Of a DNA stretch of 64,000 nucleotides, positions 33,215-44,129 are shown piece after piece. The stretch's first letter is position 1. Every line of letters begins with the position of its first letter. The stretch spans positions 1 to 64,000 of the forward strand of contig JBBHKE010001388.1 of assembly GCA_037447655.1 (NCBI GenBank), read 5' to 3'. The position numbers and the translations under genes are program-made. This DNA comes from Zygnema cylindricum (taxonomy: Eukaryota > Streptophyta > Zygnematophyceae > Zygnematales > Zygnemataceae). The notes under the pieces were generated by a model, which saw nothing but the letters and a program-made list of their open reading frames with translations, did no database searches and was not told the DNA's origin.

Positions 33215-34358
33215 ACTTTCAGTCCACCGAAAGCACATTTCTGCTTTCGTGGAATTTCGACTTCTATTTTTGCCTCCAACTCCTCATCCAAAAGAAGTTC
33301 GTCGTCCTCCTCATCGGATTCCTCCTCGAGTACCTGTGTGACAAGTGCCTTTTTCTTCCCTCGTGTTTGACCCCCGGTCTGCCCCTCCTTTATCCGAAGC
33401 TCGGTCAGTTTGGTGCATTCTGCCATGTAATGCCCGGGTTTCTTACAAAAGTGACAAAGCCCCTTTGGTCCCCTTGTTCCGGATTCATCGGATTGATTTT
33501 TCTGGTCTTCACCTCCATAAATTCCAAGGGGTTTCCGTGAATCTTTGTTTCTCCAACTTGCTCCAGCCCCCATGGCTTGTCCGTTCTTAGCTCCCCTTCA
33601 AATTTCGATTTATTCTCTCGGACGAGAATCATACCAACTACTGAATTCGATACCCACCTGGAGTCCGGTAGATCCTGTACCCGGTTTACAATGTTCTCAT
33701 ACTCATCGGGTAGTTTCATGAGTAAACAATGTACCTTTGCCTTCTCCGTTTCTACTTTTTCGGCACACTCTAACTCCATGAAAAGTATAGCCAGCTCATT
33801 GCAGAAATCGAGTATCTTCTCTCCTTTGTGAAAGTATCCATTGATCCTTTGGTCTGCTAGCTTCTGTTCCTGAATAGTACCGCTACGGTACATCTCTATA
33901 AGCGTATCCCACAGATCGGATGCCCTTTCCACCTGTAAATGAGGACCAGCGAGTCCTTGTGTGAGATGACGGAGGATAAAATGCTTGGCTGCCATGTTGT
34001 TGTAGTCCCAGGTATCGATATCATTCTCCTCATTCCTCCGAATAGGAGACATGAAAGCAGATCCGGTTGCTATAGGTGTGGATTTCTATTTTTCTTTCCC
34101 TTTTTCCATCACGATGCTTTCTCCGTCTTCTGATTCCTCTGATGACGGTGGATCTGGTTTCTTACCAAATCTGCTTCCTCCAAACCCTGGAGGAATAGCA
34201 GGACCGGATGGGTGCTTCACTCGCCCACTCACTATTCCCCAAAATCTTTTATCACATAGGTCTCCCATCATCATACTCTCCCAGTAGATGAACCCAATCC
34301 CATTGAATATGGGCACCCTAGAGGGTGGGCCCATAACCTGTAACTCTAAGACCTCCAT
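33215..34358 (-). pseudogene. gag: C3 gag (Co1), starts inside the LTR
   Basis: ATG at 34358-34356, 20 bp inside the 5' LTR (MEVLELQVMGPPSRVPIFNG). The codons VMGPP are the primer-binding site itself. One in-frame stop (about 34084) precedes the capsid part (34052-33405: WDYNNMAAKHFILRHLTQGL, IEMYRSGTIQEQKLADQ, GEKILDFCNELAILFMELE, CLLMKLPDEYENIVNRVQ). A frameshift then leads to the zinc knuckle CHFCKKPGHYMAEC and an acidic linker (EEESDEEDDELLLDEE). Particle-forming and RNA-packaging protein; homologous to the gag of C4, C8 and C11. Confidence 0.88.
34324..34338 (-). promoter_or_regulatory. C3 half-tRNA primer-binding site
   Basis: Minus strand GGTTATGGGCCCACC starts at the first base after the LTR. 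It is the complement of the anticodon arm of plant initiator tRNA-Met (GGTGGGCCCATAACC), not of its 3' end. Drosophila copia is known to use a cleaved initiator tRNA in this way. Confidence 0.85.
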
Positions 34359-35327
34359 AGGTACTCATAGTAGGCAGCTTGCTAGAAGCCTCTAGGATAA
34401 CCTCAGTTCTTTAAGCTTTGTCTGAATATTGCTGACACCTTGACAGAATACACACCGACCAGAGTGCACCCCTTGGAAAGGGCTGACTCCCCTGAGTGTG
34501 CCACAAAAAGAATCCTTGAATTTGCTCCCCTGAGCAGTTAATTATCAATGGTCAAAGATGACCCTTTTATACAAAAGCTCTCTGAGAGAGAGGCGGCTAC
34601 CTCTAATTTTCTAAGTCCTAAACCCCTCTCTAAACCCTCTCCTACTCATGTACGGAACCAATCAATTGAGTGTACAGTACAGAAAGGTACTTGGTCCGAA
34701 GTAATTTCTGTACGGCCATTGTACGATATGGCCAGAAAGACGACGCCTGCCATATCCGGGTTCGCCATAATATGTCCCGGAGATGCCGTCATCCAATGTC
34801 ATGCTGCCACGTGTCACCCGTTGTGGTTGTGACCGAAAACCGCCAAATCGACCATTCCGCGATGCCGGCTTCTTTCTCCGTCGTTAGATTAATGTCGGAA
34901 TTTATAGCCGTTAAAAATACAAGTAGTATATTTCCAGTGTAATTCTATTTTTAACTGTGTCTGTGTGATTGTGGTCCGTTTGTCAATAAATCGAACTTCT
35001 CTTTTTCGTCATCTTTAAGTAGCTATCGTACCCTATATACTTTAGCACTGGTCTTAGACTACAGGGTAAGACTAACGGCTACTTTGACGGATGGTAGGTA
35101 CCAGGATCAAATCCTGGGTCCGTCAATCCTTTTGGTAAGTTTACCAAGGATCTGCCTTTTGACTCTAGAAGGAGCATAGGCAGCCATGGCTCTAGCTTCC
35201 TCTCCAGCCTTCAGTGACTACGACAAGTATGGGGGCTAGAGAGAGAAGATAGAAGCAGGCTGCCTCTGCTTTTTCCTGCTCTTATTTAAATATTTTAACT
35301 AACCTAAAAAATACCTTTTATTTCAAC
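34339..35327 (-). repeat. C3 5' LTR
   Basis: 989 bp; plus reading TGTAACTCTAAG to ATTTCAAC. On the minus strand a TATA box (TATAAAAGGG at about 34560-34569) lies about 225 bp before the LTR end. Contains the tRNA-like module (35056-35126), hairpin (35178-35265) and palindrome (34714-34733). An extra ~12 bp near 34975 (GTGGTCCGTTTGTC) is not in the 3' LTR. Confidence 0.9.
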
Positions 35328-35841
35328 GACAACGCAGAGGCGATGAAGCAACGCAGCTGCGACGCTCTCAGAACAAAGCAGCAGCGACGAATTTAAGAGA
35401 ACGGAACTCCGATTACGTTTGATATGGTCGGTACGGACAACACAGCGTCCGATATTTTAATGTGATTCTGTACAGTTCAGAGCAACTGCGATAGATACAA
35501 TTCTAGTTAACTTAGTGGGTAGCTTAGTGGTAGCTTAGTGGTAGCTGAGTGGTAGCTTAACGGATTAGTGTAAGCTTGGTGGTTTGACGTTCCTCTTAGG
35601 TACACTGGTATCGTCGGTACAACACAAGTATAAGACTTATGACTCAGAACACATTATGTATCGAGACTTCCAAGTAGTAAAATTTCAAATAGTTTTTGGG
35701 AAACTTCTGAGTATTATATCTTGAGTGTTGTCCGGTCAATTGTATTGAAACTTTGGGAGTTGTCATTGTTTATGCTGCTCTATACTTAGCTTTGTGAAGT
35801 TTGGATGCGTGTATAAGATTTGGTGAGCACTTGAAAATAGC

Positions 35842-37258
35842 TGTTGTTGTGATTTGAAAACTTTAGTACTCAGTAAATGGGTCAGTGAGAGACGGATTAG
35901 TACTTAGAATATTTTTTAGTGTAAACACTTCAGTACTGAACACTAATACTGTTACAGTAGTATATGGATAAAAGAGTGTACCGTAATTCTACAGGGACAC
36001 GCGTCGGCATATGAGGACTTTGCAGGTATTTTGGAATGGCGCCGACACTCACATACACGTGTCGCATATCGAACGAACAAATTCGCAGAATCGAACGGAC
36101 GAAGTTTTCCGGAAAATGTATTGTACGAAATCAATATGAAACGTTGATTCGAATCGTGTTGACGGACGCGATTCGTACGGGACCACAAGCTGCGAAACAT
36201 GTCGTACGCACTCAGGTGTTTCGTACCGCACAGCAACAGTCGGCTGGACGTATATGAACTATGCTACAATACACGGCAAAGAATGAACGGCGGATACGAA
36301 TCGAGTCGACGGACTCGATTCGAAATGGGACCACATTGGGATAGTGATTTGGACTCGTGTCGTCCACGACGAAGATTTACTTTACATCTAACAGCGATCC
36401 GCGAATTCGGAGCTGACTTGTACGGACGCTTGGACAGATTAGCAAATTGCTGACTAAACAAGTGACACAATTTATGTACGGCTCCTATTTGTAAATATCT
36501 GAAACAACGTTAATTTGTATGTAGTGAATTACTTTTAGTGTTGCAATTGTGAAATTATATAAAAGTCATAATTAGGGTTTAGACGTACCTCCGGTACAGT
36601 AGATATACCGTTGACGTACATTGTCATTATTTGAGTTCAGTAATAAATTACACGTGTAGATACTTTATTAGTTTAGGGCTCAATAGATAACTTTGTGAGT
36701 ATAAACTTGTAGGACTTAGTTTATTCTACAATCAGCTGAATTTATCAAAGTAATGGCATACTGTTTTTCTGCATCTTTGACCTGTCAGTGTGATCACTCT
36801 GATTGATATCTGGATATGAAACTTTGTGTGTATGTTCTATGATATAGAAACTATATGTTTCTATAGTATCATTGTGTTCTGATGTTTCTGTAGAATTGTG
36901 TGAGAGACTTAATTGGTTAGTTTGATAAGCTGTCAACTGTTTTTAGGAAACTCAGGAGCTCATAACTTGTGGATCCCTTCGTGGATTTGGCTCTAACTTT
37001 GAGAGGTCACAGTGTTTTGGATATAATACATACTGGTGCAGTTTCAGCTGCTTTTGGTAATTGTGGAGTAATCTGTGTTTTCTGAAACACAGCTGTTTTG
37101 AGGTAGTCTGTGGGTGTCTTCCGTGAGTAATCCATGGCTGAAATAGGCTATGGACAACGGCTGTTTGGTAGTATTCTTGATAGCTTTTGAGAGTGTATCA
37201 TGTCTACTTCTACTACTAATGCTGCTCCTCCACCTGCACCGGTGGTCGTAGAACAACA
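35842..37258 (+). mobile_element. Long Co2-type LTR (1.4 kb)
   Basis: Starts TGTTGTTGTGATTTGAAAAC and ends GTAGAACAACA. It carries the Co2 end signature: an in-LTR gag start at 37199 (MSTSTTNAAPPPAPVVVEQQ). It shares with C7 the block ACACGCGTCG...GCAGGTATTTTGGAATGG. Longer than the ~1-kb LTR of C9, so a subfamily. No 5-bp duplication flanks it and no primer site follows (AAAAAAGATATAC), so it is a truncated element or a rearranged end. Confidence 0.7.
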
Positions 37259-37606
37259 AAAAAGATATACAAATTTTCAATAGGTGAAAAATGTACAAAT
37301 CGCTTATCAGTAAAAAGGATACCGATATATACCACTACACCGTGAATCGCTATTATTGTTAATAACACTAACTCTTTGCACCTAATTTGATATTTAAACC
37401 TAAATTATAATTAACAAATACGTATTCTCCCTTACGTTAATAAAAGTATGGTTTAATAGATGTAAATTACACTAAGTTGTGAAGTTCCCAAGCTATTAAA
37501 TAGCTTAGTGTACACTAAATGCAATTCCGTGTTAAAACCACAATATGCGTTATTTCGTACAGTATTACCAAAAAAATAATAGATAATGACGTCAAGACAG
37601 AAAAGT
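37259..37606. other. Spacer with a MITE-related fragment
   Basis: 37342-37400 (ACACCGTGAATCGCTATTATTG, TTAATAACACTAACT) resembles the ends of the 9241-9748 element. The other end is not recognisable before the Co1 LTR at 37607. No coding sequence. Confidence 0.5.
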
Positions 37607-38523
37607 TATTGAAATAAGGTATTTTCTATTTTCTATCTTTTGTTAGTCTGTCAGTGAATTTCTCGCACTTGTCATAGTCACTGAGGAATCGAAGAGAGCC
37701 ATGGCAGCCTGAAAATCTCATGAAGAATGATAGACTAAGGGAGCAGGAGGAATAGATCTTTGCAAAATTAAAACGTCGCGAACAAGACTTGATCCTATGA
37801 CCTGTGAATGAAATCAAGTGGGGAAGAAGAAAGCCTTATCCATTAGGTCTTAATAAAACACTCAATGTATTGGGTGCGTTTTTTATTTAAACATGGTAAA
37901 AATTTACATACTCCATTTCAATAATTACAAAACGAAACAAAGTCGAATTTAAACAGACGCGATTAAATTCTAACTTCCAATCAGAGGACTAACAGTGGAG
38001 CCGAACCACCAGATTGATCATTAAGCGGTTTGTGAGCCAAAAGCGGCGGATAACACATGGCAAGCTATAATTAGACAACATATATTACAAGAGGAGCAAC
38101 TATGGCTCAAGAAATGACACGCCTTAACGGACCGGCCATGCCGTACTATTGCCGTACAAGAAGTATAGCGGTACTTGCACCTTCTTGTACCTTACATCCA
38201 TTTGATTGGCTAGGTACACTAGTAGTAGATTAAGAGAGGGAGCTTAAGACTTTGAAACATTTAGGTAGCCGCCTCTCTCCTAGATTGCATATGTATTTAT
38301 AAGTCATCTTTGGCGAAGCATAACTAAATGCTACGGTGAGCAGTTTCAATGATTCTTTTTGCTGCGGACTCGAGGTGTCCACGCTACACAAGGGTGTAGT
38401 CGGTCAAAGTTTTGAGTGCCAGGGTGGCACTTATTCATTGATAAATTCAAAAGTGTAAATATTATCCTACAAGCTTCATATAAGCTAGACATTGTGTGGA
38501 CCGATGGAGGTCACAAAATTACA
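37607..38523 (+). repeat. C4 5' LTR (degenerate Co1)
   Basis: Starts near TATTGAAATAAGG and ends CACAAAATTACA, with the primer site next. It keeps the hairpin loop (CGCACTTGTCATAGTCACTG) and GAGCCATGGCAGCC, but most of the tRNA-like module is missing. The most diverged Co1 LTR in the window. Confidence 0.75.
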
Positions 38524-38683
38524 CGTTATGGGCCCACCCTTTAGGATGCCCATTTTCAATGGAAAACGGATATATGTTAGGAAACCATGATGAGGGGTGC
38601 ATTGTTTGAAAAACGGCTATCGGGCATTGTGAGTGATCGTGTGCGTTGGCCAACTGCAAAATTAGGAGTTCCGCCAAGGTTTG
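38504..38683 (+). pseudogene. C4 gag, first fragment
   Basis: ATG at 38504 inside the LTR (ATGGAGGTCACAAAATTACA). Then the primer site 38524-38538 (CGTTATGGGCCCACC) coding VMGPP, and the conserved FNGKRIYVRKP-type and GVPPRF blocks with frameshifts. Cut at 38683 by C4a after GTTTG. Confidence 0.75.
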
Positions 38684-39738
38684 TGAAACTCTGAGACCTC
38701 CATAAGTCCTCAGAGTGGACAGCTTCCAAGAAGCCTCTAGGATAACACTGACCCCTTTGTGTTTCAGCAAAAACAACTATAACCCTGGCAGACAATAACT
38801 CTAACCAACTTCACCCCTGTGAAGGCAAGACTCCCCTGAGTCGATAACAAAAAGAATCTCTGAATTTTCTCCGATGAGCAGTAAGTTATGGAGGGTAAAA
38901 GTTGACATTTTGTACAGAAGCTCTCTAGGAGAGAGGGTCCTATCTCCTAATTTTTCTAAGTCCTATCTCTCTCACAAACTCTATCTACTGATGTACGGAG
39001 CCAATCAGAATGCAGCTTCGTACACAAAAGTAGAGCTGCCGGTGTACTTTCTGTACGAACATCGTACGACATGGCCCAAATGTCGACACGTGGTATGTCC
39101 GGATTCGTTCCCGTAATCCTCGGAGATGCCGCGATTCAATGTTATTCCGCCACGTGTCATCCGATGTGGCGATGTCCATAAACCGCCGAAATCCTCTTCC
39201 GCGATCTCGGCGTTAATTCCGGCTGTCTGATTAAATTCATATTTAATCATAGCGTAATAAATACATATGCAATATTCTTTTCTATAAAGAAACAAATGTG
39301 CGATATTGGTTTCTTATTCGTACCGCTATCCGTACTTTTACAATTATGAATCTATGTCTCCTGTAATCAGTTATAGTTAAATGAATTTTCCTACTCAGTA
39401 ACATTTAAATAAATATCATACCCTATATTACGTAACATTCGATGAAGATTAAACGGTTAAGGCTACCGTCTACCGGCTGCCTGCCGGCCGGTAGGTACAA
39501 GGATCGAATCCTGTAGCCGGCACCATATCTTTTTAGTAATAAAACCCCTAACTAATATATAATCCCGTAAACTTCTGGTTAACTTAGGTAGCCATGGCTC
39601 TAGCTCCCTCTCCAATTTCTCAGTGACTGCGACAAGTTTGAGAGTTGGAGAGAGAAGTTAGAGGTAGATTGCCTTGGCTTCTTTCTATATTTCTATTTAG
39701 ACCTAGAAAATACTTTAAATGGATCATTAATTTCTACA
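38684..39738 (-). mobile_element. C4a: solo Co1 LTR in C4 gag
   Basis: 1055 bp, plus reading TGAAACTCTGAG to TTTCTACA. Perfect target duplication GTTTG (38679-38683 and 39739-39743). Contains the tRNA-like module (39446-39522) and the hairpin (about 39585-39674). Confidence 0.9.
39446..39522 (+). other. tRNA-like module with a re-paired stem (C4a copy)
   Basis: B box GGATCGAATCC within CAAGGATCGAATCCTGT. The enclosing stem is TGCCGGC (39482-39488) with GCCGGCA (39516-39522). Other copies have TTGACGGA with TCCGTCAA at the same place, so both arms changed together. A-box-like CGGTTAAGGCTACC at about 39453. Confidence 0.75.
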
Positions 39739-39743
39739 GTTTG

Positions 39744-40052
39744 GAAGATCGTGATTCACAAGAGGATCTGCGGAGGCAGAGGTGGGAGAAGTTGTTGGGG
39801 AAAGCATCGTGTTGGACAATGAAAAAGAGAAGAGGATGGAGAAACTAACACCGATGGCTACTGGATCGGTTCCGGTAGTTGATTTTCAGAAAACCAAGGC
39901 AAATGGTGTTGAAATATGGAATTTCAACAATACTGTGGCGACTCTCATTTTATTCTCTGACGTCTCACTCAAGTAGTTGCTACACCTCATCTTCATGTGG
40001 AAAGGGCAGACAAGTTGTGGGAGGCTCTTCTCAACATTTACAAGAATGGTAC
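39744..40052 (+). pseudogene. C4 gag, second fragment
   Basis: Continues the gag with KETPLTP-like MEKLTPMATGSVPV, NGVEIWNFNNTVAT and, after a stop near 39974, VATPHLHVERADKLWEALLNIYKNGT across frames. It aligns with C11 63061-63300 and C3. Cut after GGTAC at 40052 by C5. Confidence 0.8.
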
Positions 40053-40585
40053 TGCAATTCTGTGTCCTCTATTGGACTACAGAATCCAAGAAGCCTCTAG
40101 ATAGTTATTAACTAACCCACTTTTAATGGCAACCACATCTACCCAAGCACACAAGTAGACAATCTAACAGCACCTTTGTGCAGCCTGGACTCCCTTGAGT
40201 CCGTAGGAAAAAGAATCTCTGAAAACGTCCAACCAGGCATAACTAAACGTCCTACCAAGCGAAAACTTGTGAGGCAGTAAAAATGCCAATTTGTACAAAC
40301 TCTCAAAGAGAGAGGTGGCTGCCTACCAAAATTTACTAAGTCTTGATTCCCTCTAATAACTCATATCTACTGATGAACAGACCAATAAAAATACTGTACT
40401 GTACCAAAAAGTACTACAACTGGTGTACCATTTGTACAACCTATGTACAATAAGGCTATTAAGGGGATGTGTGTCCACTTTTCACTTGTCCTACGTTCCT
40501 CGGAATTCCCGCCACCGAATGTTATCTCTCCATGTAGGGCCAGGTCATGCCACGTCACTAAATGCCAAAGTAACCATTCCGGGAT

Positions 40586-41596
40586 TGTTGTTTTTGAAAA
40601 GCTTTAAGTCTCAGCAAATTTATAGGACGGCGGAAAATTTGACCTATAGAGACACGCGTCGTCGCTTGAAGCACAGTGCAGGTTTTTTGAATGGTACTGA
40701 CAACGCAGCTGCGACGCAGATAGAACAAGCGCAGCTGCGGTTATTTTTGATATGGTCTGTACAGACGAACGCAGCCTGCGACGCAACGAGACAAACACAA
40801 CTGTTGGTATTTAGGTACAGGACAACGCAATTTCTACGGAATAAGACAAACGCACCTGCGGCTTTTTTTGGTATGAGACAGCGTAGCTGCTACGAAGCCG
40901 CAAATATTTGAATGTGATCATGATTTGGACTACCCTGCAAATATTTGAATGTGATCATGATTTGGACTACGCTGCTACGGTTGATATGAATCGAGTCAAT
41001 GGACGAGATTCATAAGAGAATAAATAAGTGACTCGCTAACTGATTTTATGCAACAGCAGGATAGATGTACCCAATCAATTGTCAGTAAGCCATGCAACAA
41101 GTATTTGAACAAATCACCTGTATATGATTCTCAGTAATATTGATTGTACAGTGATAGATTAGTTTTAGCGTGATCAGGAGCACTTAGACCTTAGTGGTAG
41201 TTTAGTTCTTTTGGACGTATCTTTTAGGAACACTTATATCAGCGGTACAGTACTATGTACTAGGACAACTGAGTGAAGAGTATAAGACTTAGGACGTAGA
41301 ACATTTAATGTATCCAGACTTCTAGACTGTGTAATCTGCAGACTGTTTTTGGGAAACTTCTAAGTTGCATATCTTGGTGTATGTTGGATCAATTGAGCTG
41401 AAACTTTCGGAGTTGTCAGTTTTTGTAATATTCTATACTGTGGTATAATTTGAAGCAGTTTGGGTTATTATATCAGATTTGGTGAGCTGTAGAAAACAGT
41501 TGTTTGATAGGATTCTTGATAAGCTTCTGTGAGTGAGATTATGTCTACTTCCACTACTACTGCTGATGCTCCACCTGCTCTAGTGGTCGTAGAACA
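40586..41596 (+). repeat. C9 5' LTR
   Basis: TGTTGTTTTTGAAAAGC to GTAGAACA. U3 holds degenerate ~57-bp repeats with CGCAGCTGCG words (40691-40890). A 37-bp tandem duplication (40900 and 40937, GCAAATATTTGAATG...) is absent from the 3' LTR. The gag ATG is at 41541. Confidence 0.88.
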
Positions 41597-41599
41597 AAA

Positions 41600-41610
41600 G
41601 GTTATGGGCC
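41600..41610 (+). promoter_or_regulatory. C9 half-tRNA primer-binding site
   Basis: GGTTATGGGCC, 11 bases complementary to the anticodon arm of initiator tRNA-Met, a few bases after the LTR and inside the gag frame (VMG). Shorter match than in Co1; C2 has AGTTATGGGCC. Confidence 0.75.
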
Positions 41611-42179
41611 TATCATCGAGAATTCCTATTTTCTCAGGAGAAAAATACGCGTATTGGGCGGATATGGTGGAAACACACTTCGAAAATATTAATCTTTTGG
41701 ATATTTTGGATGGTTCACTGGCGGAATCAGATCCGTCTTGGTCAAAGAAAAATTCGCAAGCTCGGTCAATTTTGAAGTTCTGAATTTCAGAAGAATTGGC
41801 TATGTCACGGATAAAAATGAAAAAGGCGATCGATATCTGGAAATCTCTGAAGGATGATTTTGAAAAGGCTAATGTTTAGGAAAAACTATTTTTGGCTGGA
41901 CGAATTTGGGACTACAAATACATGAGTGGCATAATGGCAGAATATTGTAATAAATTTTGAATACTAATAAATTCTCATGCTTGTGCAGGCGGATCTTTTC
42001 CTCAGTTTCAGCAGGCTACGTTGCTAATGAGGGGTCTTCCTAATACTATGAGAGCAGCGTCTAATAGGCTGAAACAAAAAGATAAAGCTAGCTGGACACT
42101 ACAGTTAGCTATTAATTTGATATTAGAAGAGGAGGCAGATTCTAAAATTCTTAATGGTGAAAAACAAGTAGAGGCATTT

Positions 42180-43372
42180 TGTTGGAATTCAAGTATTTTC
42201 TAGGTCTAGAGATTGCAAAATAAAAAGCAAAATAGTAGATATTGACAGCCTGCCTCTAACTCCTCCTCAAGTCCCCACACTTGTCGCAGTCACTGAAGAC
42301 TGGAGGAGGAGTTAGCCATGGCTGCCTGTGCTGTCTAGAGGGAGACAGACAGTTGTTTTATAGGGGATTTTCTCTAAAAGATAGTTTTGCCAGGTCCAGG
42401 ATTTGATCCTGGTACCTGCCACTTGTCACACCCGCAATAGCCGGTAGTCTTATCCAGATAGTCTAAATTGTATTAGATATTATGAGGTATGATATTTATT
42501 TAAATAGTTACAATAAGAATAATTCATTTAACTAGAACTATATGCATACTGCATAGAAACAGTTGTGGAAAGTACGACGTACGGTACGATTACGAAATAA
42601 ATACCGCGCGGTTTGTTTGACGCCGGAAAGAATACCGCGCAGGTATTTATGACGGCCACGATTGAAATCCAAATTTGATCGGACGGCCGCGAAGGATGCC
42701 GAGATCGCGGCGTACGATTTTGGCGGTTTGCGATCACCGCCACATTGAGTGACACGTGGTAACACTACATTGGATTGCGGCAACTCGGAGATTACGGGAA
42801 CAAATCCGGATATGACACGTGTCGACATTTTGGCCATGTCGTACAATGGCCGTACATAAAGTACACCGGCACCTGTACTTTTATGTACGACACAGTAATT
42901 TGATTGGTGCCGTACTTCAGTAGATAGAGTTTTAGAGAGGGAATAGGACTTAGATAAATTTTGGGTAGGCAGCTGTCTCTCCCAGAGAGCACCCTGTATA
43001 AATGGCAAACTTTGGGCAGCCATAACTATCAATTTACTTGACCATTTTTAGTGATTCTTTTTGCTGTGGACTCACGAGAGTCCAAGCTACACAGGCGTGT
43101 AGTCGGTCAAAGTTTTTGTCTTCCAGGGTGGCTGTATTTATAAGGGAAAGTCAAAGTGGGTGAATGTGTCCAAATCTCATATTCTAACTTTGCATTCTGT
43201 GGTGGAACTGAGCACACAGAAAGTGTTATTTCACAGGGGTGAATCTATATTGGGATTGTGACTGTCAAGGGGTCAGTCATTTGGGTTTATATTAACTTGG
43301 AGTCGGCACTATCTAGATTAGCTTCTTTTGGATGTGCATACTCTGAGGGCCAATGGAGGTCTCAGAGTTTCA
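42180..43372 (+). mobile_element. C10: solo Co1 LTR in C9 gag
   Basis: 1193 bp, TGTTGGAATTCAAG to GTCTCAGAGTTTCA, with perfect target duplication CATTT (42175-42179 and 43373-43377). It closely resembles the C8 LTRs in its right half. Hairpin 42245-42327 with perfect inner arms CTAACTCCTCC (42256-42266) and GGAGGAGTTAG (42305-42315). tRNA-like module about 42390-42465; palindrome 42832-42851. The deepest nesting level: C10 in C9 in C5 in C4. Confidence 0.92.
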
Positions 43373-43731
43373 CATTTAACTCATAATTTGTCAAAAAATG
43401 TCAGTTTAATCAACAGAGAAATGAGTTTAATCAGAATCAGAATCTGTTTAGATAGTTGAATCCAAGAGGAAATAGACAATCTTTCAATGCTTGTTTTAAT
43501 TCTAATGAAAAAGGTCATGGATACAAATTTTGTCCTAAGCTTAAGAAAGCTAATGAAACAGGTCTATATAGGCTTGGATGGCAACAGAGCCAGTTTCATC
43601 AAGGCTTCACTGGATCATCACAACGAGGAAATGCACTATTCTCGGCGTCTTCATCTCATCACGACGAGTCTCTTTCACTCTCTAACGAGGAGATTGATGA
43701 TCTATTTGCTATGGCGGCAGCAATGGAGGGG

Positions 43732-44129
43732 GCTAAGAACAATGGATGGATAATGGACACGGGAGCGTCGGCCCACATGTGCTGGAACAAGGCAGTTTTC
43801 AAAAATCTGAAATCAACACCAGAGAAAAATATCTACTATGCATGTGGAATGAGTGTGCAAACGCGGGCTGTAGGTGATGTCTCCTTGCTACTTTATGTAG
43901 AGGGCAAGGCAGTTGAGAGAACTCTTCATAATGTTCTGTATGTCCCATATTTTAAGAGAAAAATTGTTCTCAACTTCTTTGGTAGAAAGTAAAGGGTTTG
44001 AGGTCAATCTGAAACATGGCAGGCAGGTTATTAGCAAAAATGGGAAAATTGCAGTTACAGGAACAAGAGATGCCAGCAAAATGTATCAAATGGAGATGCC
44101 CGATAATAAAGAAAATGATGTTTTGTATT
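43732..44129 (+). pseudogene. C9 protease (Co2), broken
   Basis: GWIMDTGASAHMCWNKAVFKNL: a Copia protease with active site DTGA. VGDVSLLLYVEGKAVERTLHNVLYVPY follows. A frameshift at about 43975 separates the domain end (FEVNLKHGRQVISKNGKIAVTG) in 43913-44239. Confidence 0.88.

Larger units (their letters stand above)
29007..35327 (-). mobile_element. C3: near-complete minus-strand Co1 (Ty1/Copia) element
   Basis: 6.3 kb with two LTRs, primer site, gag, protease, integrase, RT, RNase H and polypurine tract in Copia order (integrase before RT). The target duplication GACAA (29002-29006 and 35328-35332) is perfect. The right terminal A is lost. Gag-pol is interrupted by at least two in-frame stops (about 34084 and 30844) and four frameshifts (about 33.5, 32.44, 31.41 and 30.42 kb). 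Otherwise it is the best Co1 reference here. Confidence 0.9.
28836..35841 (+). mobile_element. Co2 LTR split by C3
   Basis: The Co2 LTR starts TGTTGATTTTGGAAAGC (28836) and runs to 29006, where C3 enters with target duplication GACAA. It resumes at 35333 with CGCAGAGGCGATGAAGC and runs to about 35841 (TTGGTGAGCACTTGAAAATAG), lacking the last ~75 bp. It holds the CAGCTGCG-type repeats typical of Co2 U3 and an 11-bp repeat (AGCTTAGTGGT, about four copies, 35510-35559). It is directly followed by a second Co2-type LTR, so its own end was lost there. Confidence 0.75.
41541..43700 (+). pseudogene. gag: C9 gag (Co2), starts inside the LTR, split by C10
   Basis: MSTSTTTADAPPALVVVEQ lies in the LTR; VMGLSSRIPIFSGEKYAYWADMVETHF follows across the primer site. 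A stop at about 41781 and others follow. Capsid blocks MKKAIDIWKSLKDDFEKAN and LLMRGLPNTMRAASNRLKQK are seen up to 42179. C10 interrupts to 43372. The zinc knuckle is CFNSNEKGHGYKFC, with the second Cys replaced by Ser. The usual role is particle formation and RNA packaging. Confidence 0.82.

Noticed and set aside
35510-35559. 11-bp AGCTTAGTGGT array as a separate element
   Set aside because: It is a short slippage repeat inside the Co2 LTR, too small to call independently.
40423-40911. 162-codon frame across the C5/C9 junction
   Set aside because: It spans an insertion junction and LTR sequence, so it cannot be an evolved gene.
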